DNA of 6,341 bases from positions 1 to 6,341 of the forward strand of contig CALIGP010000167.1 of the NCBI GenBank assembly GCA_938021455.1, read 5' to 3'. Shown here one piece after another: positions 1 through 4,862 of the stretch. Positions within the stretch are counted from its first letter, which is position 1; the number at the start of each line of letters is the position of its first letter. This DNA comes from an uncultured Lewinella sp. (GTDB taxonomy: Bacteria > Bacteroidota > Bacteroidia > Chitinophagales > Saprospiraceae). The notes under the pieces were generated by a model. It ran no database searches, was not told the origin of the DNA, and saw only the letters and a list, made by a program, of their open reading frames with translations. The position numbers and the translations under genes are program-made.

Positions 1-225
1 ACTCAGTCCGGTAAAATTTTCCGCCTACGCGGTAAAGGATTACCCGCACTTCAGGGCTACGGTACCGGAGATCAGCTCATCCACGTTAACCTCTGGACGC
101 CCAAAAAGCTGACCAAGGAAGAAACGGAACTCCTGGAGCGGATGCGGGATATGGAAAACTTTAAACCCCAGAACGAAAAGGGAGATAAAGGATTCTTTGA
201 GCGGATGAAGGAGTACTTTAGTTAG
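1..225 (+). CDS. dnaJ: Chaperone protein DnaJ, C-terminal fragment (5' end outside window)
   Basis: Frame 1 is open from the first base and gives 74 residues ending in TAG at 223-225. The opening TQSGKIFRLRGKGLPALQGY matches the end of the second C-terminal substrate-binding domain of DnaJ (the TQ-T/S-GK-x-FR-x-RGKG signature), followed by GDQLIHVNLWTPKKL, the last beta strands, and a charged helical tail. The final stretch, KGFFERMKEYFS, resembles the tail I associate with Bacteroidota DnaJ proteins. DnaJ (Hsp40) is a cytoplasmic co-chaperone that delivers unfolded clients to DnaK and stimulates its ATPase. The J domain, the zinc-binding Cys repeats and the start codon lie left of the window, so their integrity cannot be judged. 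No terminator hairpin follows the stop; a tandem repeat begins five bases later. Confidence 0.93.
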   Translation, partial: TQSGKIFRLRGKGLPALQGYGTGDQLIHVNLWTPKKLTKEETELLERMRDMENFKPQNEKGDKGFFERMKEYFS

Positions 226-230
226 GTCAC

Positions 231-283
231 CAGGTTGCAGGTTGCAGGTTGCAGGTTGCAGGTTGCAGGTTGCAGGTTGCAGG
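231..283. repeat. Tandem heptamer repeat (CAGGTTG), 7.6 copies
   Basis: Seven perfect consecutive copies of CAGGTTG run from 231 to 279, followed by a partial copy, CAGG (280-283). There is not a single mismatch in 53 bases. It lies in the dnaJ-gldH intergenic region, five bases after the dnaJ stop. Because seven is not a multiple of three, a coding reading would cycle through three frames (QVAGCRL-like), but no start or ORF uses it. Perfect short tandem repeats of this sort are typically made and resized by replication slippage. The same heptamer appearing elsewhere as an intergenic family in Bacteroidota genomes is my recollection, not shown here. Confidence 0.97.
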
Positions 284-294
284 AAATTAATTTG
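262..294 (+). promoter_or_regulatory. Possible gldH promoter overlapping the heptamer repeat
   Basis: TTAATTTG at 287-294 matches the Bacteroidota -7 consensus TAnnTTTG at seven of eight defined or free positions (T for A at the second). GTTG at 262-265, inside the tandem repeat, lies 21 bases upstream and could act as the -33 element (consensus TTTG). Transcription would then start near 301 and give a leader of about 60 bases before the gldH ATG at 363. The match is imperfect and the -33 part is drawn from repeated sequence, so this is a weak prediction. Confidence 0.25.
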
Positions 295-362
295 TCTGCG
301 CTACTTCACCCAATATTAGCGCCGGCTTTTCGTCTTATTCTGACACATTAATCTTACCGTCT

Positions 363-824
363 ATGCGTCTGCTCATAGCTTCTGCCCTTTTTTGCCTGCT
401 GCTTACTTCTTGTGGGCCAACCGTCATTTATGAGCAGGAATATGACATCGTTGAGTCCGGTTGGACCTATGCGGATAGCCTGACTTTCGATTTCAACATT
501 GAAGACACTACTCTTACTTATGAGTATCTACTGGACCTTGCACACAGTACCTACTTTCCCCACCAAAATTTTTACGTCAACCTGCACACCCGCTTCCCCT
601 CTGGCCAGAGATCCAGCCAACAGCTTAGTCTCCAGATGGCGGACAATTTCGGCCAATGGTACGGGGATTGTAGCGGAGAGAGGTGTACCCTCTCCATTCC
701 TATCTTACAGAAGGCCCGGTTCAAATCTGCTGGCTCCTATTCGCTGACGGTGGAGCAACATACACGGGAGAATCCTCTACAGAGCATAAATGCAGTAGGC
801 TTACGGGTGGTTGTTTCAGAATAA
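363..824 (+). CDS. gldH: Gliding motility lipoprotein GldH
   Basis: This encodes 153 residues. The N-terminus (MRLLIASALFCLLLTSC) is a short lipoprotein signal peptide with lipobox LTSC, so Cys17 would be lipidated and the protein anchored in the envelope. The body follows the GldH pattern: Y-x-x-x-x-x-(I/V)-x-x-GWTYADSLTFDF near 30-44, a beta-strand with HSTYFPHQNFYVNL at 61-74, FPSG at 78-81, QMADNFGQWYG at 91-101, and the closing KSAGSYSLTVEQHTR and INAVGLRV (121-150). GldH is one of the Gld lipoproteins required for gliding in Flavobacterium johnsoniae; its biochemical role is not settled. Cys103 and Cys108 (CSGERC) are close enough to form a disulfide. The ATG at 363 is chosen because it gives a complete signal peptide; no Shine-Dalgarno precedes it, which is normal in this phylum. 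It converges with rpoD, 85 bases apart. Confidence 0.88.
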   Translation: MRLLIASALFCLLLTSCGPTVIYEQEYDIVESGWTYADSLTFDFNIEDTTLTYEYLLDLAHSTYFPHQNFYVNLHTRFPSGQRSSQQLSLQMADNFGQWYGDCSGERCTLSIPILQKARFKSAGSYSLTVEQHTRENPLQSINAVGLRVVVSE

Positions 825-909
825 CGGCCAGTCCCGGAGGAACGTCTACCGTAGCGATGGCCGACCGATACGGCGAAGCCGTTGAGGAAGCCCATCGCGC
901 GCGCAGCCA
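825..909. other. Convergent gldH/rpoD gap with GC-rich inverted repeats
   Basis: The 85-base gap between the two convergent stops is GC-rich. It holds a short hairpin, ACGGC-GAA-GCCGT (870-882), enclosed by a wider seven-base pairing of GCGATGG (854-860) with CCATCGC (892-898). GATGGC (856-861) could alternatively pair with GCCATC (906-911), which overlaps the rpoD stop codon. A CG-alternating run occupies 896-904. There is no T-tract on either strand, so this is not a standard intrinsic terminator. It may still limit collision of the two transcripts, but that is inference. Confidence 0.3.
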
Positions 910-1773
910 TCACCCCAAATAACTCTTCAGCAAGTGCTTATTCCGGCTACGCCGTAGCCGCCGGATAGCCCGCTCTTTGATCTGCCGTACCCGCTCCCGG
1001 GTAAGGTCAAAGCGTTCGCCTATTTCTTCGAGGTTGAGTTGTTGTTCACCGTCCAGGCCAAAGTAACAGGCCAGGACTGTTCGCTCGCGTGGGGCTAGCA
1101 TGTTGAGGTTAGCGGTGACTTCCTTGGACAGGGATTCTCCCATGATCTTCTTATCCGGGTTTCCTCCGTCAGTAGCCATGGTGTCCAGCATAGTAATGTC
1201 CGAATCGTCACCGGCTACTGGTGCATCAAACGAAAGATGGCGCATCCGGCCACGTAATGCTCGTTCTATGTCCGAAAGAGATACGTTGAGAATGTCTGCT
1301 AATTCCTCCGGCTCAGGTTCCCGCTCAAATTCCTGTTGAAAGCTGGCAATCGCCTGGCTGACTTTGGTATAGCCAGCTGCCTTGTTGTTTGGCATCCGTA
1401 CCAGACGGCTATATTCTACAATGGCCTGCATGATGCTTTGACGAATCCACCAGACGGCGTAGGAGATAAACTTGAACCCCCTGGTCTCATCAAAACGCTT
1501 TGCAGCTTTGATTAAGCCTACGTTTCCTTCATTGATGAGATCGGCCAGACTCAGGCCTTGGTTCTGGTACTGCTTAGCTACGGAGACCACGAAGCGGAGG
1601 TTGGCCTTGGTCAGTCGTTCTAACGCCAATTGATCACCTTCCCGGATTTTAGCTGCCAGTGCAGCTTCGTCCTCTGGCGTCAACAGATCGATCTTTCCAA
1701 TATCGGACAAATACTTCTCCAACGCAATACTCTCACGGGAGGTAATTTTATTACTGATCTTTAGTTGACGCAT
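910..1773 (-). CDS. rpoD: Primary RNA polymerase sigma factor RpoD/SigA (short Bacteroidota type)
   Basis: This encodes 287 residues beginning MRQLKISNKI. It is the housekeeping sigma-70 factor that directs RNA polymerase core to promoters. Region 1.2 spans about 13-45 (SIALEKYLSDIGKIDLLTPE). Region 2 spans about 55-125, with KANLRFVVSVAKQYQ, LINEGNVGLIKAAKRFD and the -10-binding helix SYAVWWIRQSIMQAI. Region 3 covers about 126-205. Region 4 covers about 220-275, with the helix-turn-helix LNLEEIGERFDLTRERVRQI. Region 1.1 and the large non-conserved insert of E. coli RpoD are absent, as is usual for the primary sigma of Bacteroidota, so the protein is full length for its group. An in-frame TAA lies four codons before the ATG, so no earlier start is possible in this frame. 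It is monocistronic here: divergent from the DUF983 gene and convergent with gldH. Confidence 0.95.
   Translation of the reverse strand: MRQLKISNKITSRESIALEKYLSDIGKIDLLTPEDEAALAAKIREGDQLALERLTKANLRFVVSVAKQYQNQGLSLADLINEGNVGLIKAAKRFDETRGFKFISYAVWWIRQSIMQAIVEYSRLVRMPNNKAAGYTKVSQAIASFQQEFEREPEPEELADILNVSLSDIERALRGRMRHLSFDAPVAGDDSDITMLDTMATDGGNPDKKIMGESLSKEVTANLNMLAPRERTVLACYFGLDGEQQLNLEEIGERFDLTRERVRQIKERAIRRLRRSRNKHLLKSYLG
944..960. repeat. Perfect inverted repeat inside the 3' end of rpoD
   Basis: CGGCTAC (944-950) and GTAGCCG (954-960) are perfect reverse complements around a three-base GCC spacer. They fall in the codons for the basic patch RRLRRSR near the C-terminus of RpoD. In RNA this would form a seven-pair, GC-rich hairpin about 30 bases before the stop codon. 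No T-tract follows on either strand. It may simply result from encoding repeated arginines. Confidence 0.6.
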
Positions 1774-1781
1774 GGGTTTGA

Positions 1782-1787
1782 TCCTTT
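1782..1787 (-). promoter_or_regulatory. Weak ribosome binding site of rpoD
   Basis: On the minus strand AAAGGA lies eight bases before the rpoD ATG (1771-1773), a reasonable Shine-Dalgarno distance. It supports the chosen start together with the in-frame TAA just upstream. Bacteroidota genes often lack such a site, so its contribution is uncertain. Confidence 0.4.
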
Positions 1788-1880
1788 ACAAAATCTGAAA
1801 TCTTTAATGATAAATACCTCCTAATATAGAAAAAGTTTCCCGCTCTCGGGTCACTATGCTAAAATGACTGGATGGAAGAC

Positions 1881-1914
1881 CGTCCTTTATCGACAAACCG
1901 TCACTTTAAGGACG
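1881..1914. repeat. Inverted repeat upstream of rpoD, with 18-base-spaced direct repeats
   Basis: CGTCCTT (1881-1887) and AAGGACG (1908-1914) are perfect reverse complements around a 20-base loop. Overlapping them, ACCGTC occurs at 1879 and again at 1897, and ACGCTG at 1912 and 1930; both pairs are 18 bases apart. Such spacing could mark an operator, but the repeats are short and the full 18-base units are poorly conserved. Confidence 0.35.
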
Positions 1915-2116
1915 CTGAACGGTAAGGTAACGCTGCACTATTGGTCGATTATTTCTTTTTCTCTTTATTGAGTAAATCATTTTTTGCGAGCCTAAATCTT
2001 TCATCAGACTAGTAAAATTTATCCCGCGCTGATTTTTCTTTTTCGTCAACCTTGAGTAATCACGGTCGTTTCTAGTAGGTAACTATCGCCGCTTAAGGCC
2101 TCACAAACTCTCATTC

Positions 2117-2548
2117 ATGCCCGCAAAACCTTCTGTTCTTTCTTCTCTCTTCGGGTTACGGTGCCCAAATTGTAGGCGTGGAGACCTTTTCCCGACCGGC
2201 TCCTTCACTTTCAACAAACCCTTTGAGCAGTACGAACATTGCCCTAAATGTGGGCAAGACAACTTCCCAGAGCCGGGTTTCTACTACGGAGCCATGTTCC
2301 TATCTTACATAGGCTCTGCCTTCTTTTGCCTTGGCTTTGTCATGCTCTTACACTGGGTGCTGGGCTGGTCTACTGCAGCATCATTTGCTGTCTTATTAGT
2401 AATTGCTGGCCTGTTATTCGTCTGGTGGTTTCGCTTTTCCCGGTCTGCCTACTTTCATTTGGTCACAAAATACCATCCGGAAGCGACTGAAGCCGTAGAC
2501 AGTGGTACACTTACCGTACCGGTGCCAAAATCAACCAGCCAAAATTAA
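2117..2548 (+). CDS. DUF983 family zinc-ribbon membrane protein
   Basis: This encodes 143 residues. The N-terminal part has two paired-cysteine motifs, CPNC (Cys16, Cys19) followed by RRGDLF, and CPKCGQDNFPEPGFYYGAMF (Cys42, Cys45). Together these form the rubredoxin/zinc-ribbon-like head typical of DUF983. Two hydrophobic segments follow, at about 57-82 and 84-106, then a polar cytoplasmic-type tail of about 35 residues. The four cysteines suggest zinc binding and the two segments a membrane hairpin; the cellular role of the family is unknown. The length is within the normal range for the family. No Shine-Dalgarno is visible before the ATG. The SUI1-like gene starts seven bases after its TAA, so the two are probably co-transcribed. 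The homology call is firm and the function is open. Confidence 0.85.
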   Translation: MPAKPSVLSSLFGLRCPNCRRGDLFPTGSFTFNKPFEQYEHCPKCGQDNFPEPGFYYGAMFLSYIGSAFFCLGFVMLLHWVLGWSTAASFAVLLVIAGLLFVWWFRFSRSAYFHLVTKYHPEATEAVDSGTLTVPVPKSTSQN

Positions 2549-2555
2549 TCGTAAC

Positions 2556-2978
2556 ATGGGCAAGAAAAAAAACAAGAAAGGATTCGACTTTTCTACCACT
2601 GAAGGTGGAGCATCAGACAACCCATTCGCTGCACTGAAGGGCTTGGGAAAAGACCTCCCCCCTCCCCCTGCTAATCTTCCGAAAAAGAAACCTTTGGGCG
2701 CTGACGCAGGTGCCGTGGGAAGTTCATTGAAAGCAAAGATGCCCCTTCGGCTTCACCTCGATCGGAAACACCGTCGGGGTAAGGAAGCAACCATCGTGAC
2801 CGGCTTCAAGGGCACAAACGCACAGATGCAGGCCTTAGCCAAACTATTGAAGACCCGCTGTGGTGTTGGTGGCTCCGCCAAGGATTGGGAGATCATCATT
2901 CAGGGTAACAAGCGAGATAAGATCCTGGAAATCCTCCTGGCTGAAGGCTATCAGTCGGTGAAGAAGTCTGGTGGATAG
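2556..2978 (+). CDS. SUI1/YciH-like translation initiation factor
   Basis: This encodes 140 residues from the ATG at 2556. An in-frame ATG at 2502 exists, but it would overlap the upstream gene by 47 bases and add residues unlike the family, whereas MGKKKNKKGFDFST is a natural N-terminus. Residues 1-60 are a basic, low-complexity extension with a PPPP run (35-38). Residues 63-140 form the SUI1 (eIF1-like) domain: RKHRRGKEATIVTGF, LAKLLKTRCGVGGSAKDWEI, IIQGNKRDKILEILLAEGYQ and a terminal KKSGG. eIF1 in eukaryotes monitors start-codon selection on the small ribosomal subunit. The bacterial YciH homologue has been linked to initiation fidelity or stress, so the role here is inferred. It follows the DUF983 gene by seven bases and is the last gene of that pair. 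Confidence 0.87.
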   Translation: MGKKKNKKGFDFSTTEGGASDNPFAALKGLGKDLPPPPANLPKKKPLGADAGAVGSSLKAKMPLRLHLDRKHRRGKEATIVTGFKGTNAQMQALAKLLKTRCGVGGSAKDWEIIIQGNKRDKILEILLAEGYQSVKKSGG

Positions 2979-3006
2979 TTACAAACACGCATCAAGGGCT
3001 AAATAA

Positions 3007-3029
3007 GAGCCTGGTGGGTACCAAGGCTC
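3007..3029 (-). terminator. Probable terminator for glnS, perhaps bidirectional
   Basis: GAGCCT (3007-3012) pairs with AGGCTC (3024-3029). The stem continues, after one bulged A (3023), with GGT (3013-3015) against ACC (3020-3022) around a four-base loop. On the minus strand the hairpin is followed directly by TTATTT, consistent with termination of glnS, whose stop is 28 bases upstream. On the plus strand no T-tract follows, so action on the SUI1 transcript is less certain. Confidence 0.5.
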
Positions 3030-3056
3030 CTGAAAATACTATCGCTCCGAGTACTC

Positions 3057-4724
3057 CTATCCTTTCCAGCTAGACTTAAGTCCACAAGTCAGGTTCAGTA
3101 CAACTTTGTCCGACGTAGCATCATCATCCACCGTGTAGTAGCCTTTCCGCAGCAATTGGAAAGTGTTTCCCGCTTCGGTCTTAGCAAGAGCGGGCTCTCC
3201 TTTAGCCGTGAGAATCTTCAGGCTATCCGGATTAATAAAGTCCATGAAGTCCTTCCCCTCGTCCTCATGGTCCATGGGAGTTGGATCGTTGAATAGCTTG
3301 TCGTACTGTCTCACCTCAATGTCTAAACCTTCACCAACGGCCACCCAATGAATGGTACCCTTGGCTTTTACGCCAGACGTATCATTTCCTGAGCGGGATT
3401 CCGGATAGTAGGTTGCATTGATCTGGGTAACGTTACCATCAGCGTCTTCTTCATGCCCTTCGACGTGAATGATGTAAGCCGACTTAAGGCGTACGTCCTT
3501 GCCTGGTGCAAGTCTGTAGTACTTACGGTTTTGAGGCTCTTTGCGAAAATCTTCGCGCTCTACCCAGATTTCGCGACCGAAGGGAATCTCCCGACTACCT
3601 CGGCTGGGGTCCTCGGGATTGTTGTCTGAAGTAAAAATTTCGGTCTCTCCTTCCGGATAGTTCGTAATGACGAGCTTGACGGGGTCCAAGACAGCCATGA
3701 AGCGATCTGACGAGGTATTCAGTACTTCCCGGACACAATGCTCGAGAAAGTCAAATTCTTGCTGGTTCGCGCGCTTAGTCACACCCGTTCGAACACAGAA
3801 ATTACGAAGTGCTTCTGCGGGGTAACCTTTTCTTCGCATACCGGCGAGTGTTCCCATCCGGGGGTCATCCCATCCAGTAACAACGCCTTCCTCTACTAGC
3901 CTTTTCAGCTTTCGCTTACTTGTAATGAGATAGTCTACGTTCATCCGGGCAAATTCGATCTGCCGACTGGGAAAGATTTCAAGCGCTTCAATCAACCAGT
4001 TATATAAGTCCCGGTGGTGCCGGAACTCCAGACTACAAAGCGAATGCGTTATCTTTTCAATCGAGTCACTTTGCCCATGGGCAAAGTCATAGAGCGGATA
4101 GATACACCATTCATCACCCGTACGGTGGTGTGTTTCGTGCTTGATGCGGTATAAAACCGGATCTCGGAGGAGCAGGTTCGGGTGCGCCATATCAATCTTC
4201 GCCCGTAATACTTTACTACCGTCAACGAATTCCCCTGCTTTCATTCTCTCAAACAGGTCACGATTTTCAGCAATTGAGCGATCCCGATACGGGCTGTTCG
4301 TGCCGGCTTCATCAATATCTCCTTTCTGCTCCGCAATTTCCTCAACCGTGGAGTCATCAACAAAAGCCAATCCCTTATCGATCAACTTCAGCGCAAGAGC
4401 ATATAGCTCGCCAAAATAGTCGGAAGCATAAACGGTATTTCCCTCCCATTCGTACCCCAACCATTTAATGTCGTTTTCAATATTAGTAACGAAGTGGGTC
4501 TCCTCAGTTGTAGGATTGGTGTCATCCATACGAAGATTTGTCCGACCGCCAAACTTCTTTCCAATCTCAAAGTTGATTACAATGGCTTTCGCATGGCCAA
4601 TGTGCAGATACCCATTTGGCTCTGGAGGGAAACGGGTATGAATCCGGCCATCATGCTTAGCATCTTGAAGGTCTTCAACGATGAATTCTTCAATGAAATT
4701 ATCAGCTTCGGGAATATTCGCCAT
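3057..4724 (-). CDS. glnS: Glutaminyl-tRNA synthetase (GlnRS)
   Basis: This encodes 555 residues from the ATG at 4724 (MANIPEADNFIEEFI). The enzyme attaches glutamine to tRNA-Gln in the cytoplasm using ATP. It is a class I synthetase. The first signature is PEPNGYLHIGHAKAI (34-48, with HIGH at 41-44). The GlnRS-specific YPLYDFAH and ITHSLCSLEF lie near 209-234. The second catalytic signature is ITSKRKL (267-273), corresponding to VMSKRKL in E. coli. The C-terminal beta-barrel anticodon-binding part spans about 345-555, and the overall length equals that of E. coli GlnRS (about 554). The frame stays open up to a more distal ATG at 4781, but that start lies on a good -7 promoter box and adds 19 residues outside the family, so 4724 is preferred. 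No Shine-Dalgarno is seen. GlnRS rather than GluRS is supported by the THSLCSLEF and SKRKL motifs. Confidence 0.95.
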   Translation of the reverse strand: MANIPEADNFIEEFIVEDLQDAKHDGRIHTRFPPEPNGYLHIGHAKAIVINFEIGKKFGGRTNLRMDDTNPTTEETHFVTNIENDIKWLGYEWEGNTVYASDYFGELYALALKLIDKGLAFVDDSTVEEIAEQKGDIDEAGTNSPYRDRSIAENRDLFERMKAGEFVDGSKVLRAKIDMAHPNLLLRDPVLYRIKHETHHRTGDEWCIYPLYDFAHGQSDSIEKITHSLCSLEFRHHRDLYNWLIEALEIFPSRQIEFARMNVDYLITSKRKLKRLVEEGVVTGWDDPRMGTLAGMRRKGYPAEALRNFCVRTGVTKRANQQEFDFLEHCVREVLNTSSDRFMAVLDPVKLVITNYPEGETEIFTSDNNPEDPSRGSREIPFGREIWVEREDFRKEPQNRKYYRLAPGKDVRLKSAYIIHVEGHEEDADGNVTQINATYYPESRSGNDTSGVKAKGTIHWVAVGEGLDIEVRQYDKLFNDPTPMDHEDEGKDFMDFINPDSLKILTAKGEPALAKTEAGNTFQLLRKGYYTVDDDATSDKVVLNLTCGLKSSWKG

Positions 4725-4778
4725 GGGGTAATTTGTCAAGTTGTTGCTATAAAACATCGTGGATATACCACAGAGTTG

Positions 4779-4786
4779 CAAAGGTA
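4779..4786 (-). promoter_or_regulatory. Bacteroidota-type -7 box for glnS
   Basis: On the minus strand TACCTTTG matches the Bacteroidota primary-sigma -7 consensus TAnnTTTG exactly. It lies 54 bases upstream of the ATG at 4724, which would give a leader of about 45-50 bases. The -33 element is poor: the closest is TTATG (4802-4806), only 15 bases upstream. The box overlaps the more distal possible ATG at 4781, which argues against that start. Confidence 0.45.
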
Positions 4787-4862
4787 ATAATTTGGCGCTT
4801 CCATAAGTATATCCCCAGGCTCAACAAGACAACTTCAGGCTACCTCGGCCAATCTATCTGGA

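Larger units (their letters stand above)
1774..2116. other. Divergent intergenic region between rpoD and the DUF983 operon (343 bp)
   Basis: This region must hold the promoters of both rpoD (minus) and the DUF983-SUI1 operon (plus). I see no exact Bacteroidota -7 box (TAnnTTTG) on either strand. The best rpoD-side candidate is TATATTAG on the minus strand (1821-1828, one mismatch), without a clear -33 partner. The minus strand also carries AGGAGG (1817-1822), 43 bases before the rpoD start. A short palindrome, CCCG-CTCT-CGGG, lies at 1839-1850, and a seven-base inverted repeat at 1881-1914. From about 1945 to 2050 the plus strand is rich in T and pyrimidine runs. No ORF with a plausible start, no tRNA and no mobile-element end was recognised. 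Confidence 0.6.

Noticed and set aside
231..283. CRISPR-like repeat array
   Set aside because: The units are seven bases long and contiguous, with no spacers and no cas genes nearby, so it is a simple tandem repeat.
683..922. Plus-strand ORF across the gldH end and the convergent gap
   Set aside because: It is out of frame with gldH, shows no family resemblance, and is explained as a shadow frame.
1861..1940. Possible tRNA or small structured RNA in the rpoD upstream region
   Set aside because: No cloverleaf, TTC-type T-loop or acceptor stem could be assembled; only one 7-bp stem with a 20-base loop is present.
2502..2555. Upstream ATG extending the SUI1 gene into the DUF983 gene
   Set aside because: It overlaps the upstream coding sequence; the ATG at 2556 gives a natural basic N-terminus and tight operon spacing.
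4725..4781. N-terminal extension of GlnRS from the ATG at 4781
   Set aside because: It overlaps an exact -7 promoter box and adds residues outside the usual GlnRS length.
4816..4841. Direct repeat CAGGCT (4816-4821 and 4836-4841) between the DUF547 gene and glnS
   Set aside because: Six bases repeated once is expected by chance, and it forms no hairpin that could act as a terminator.
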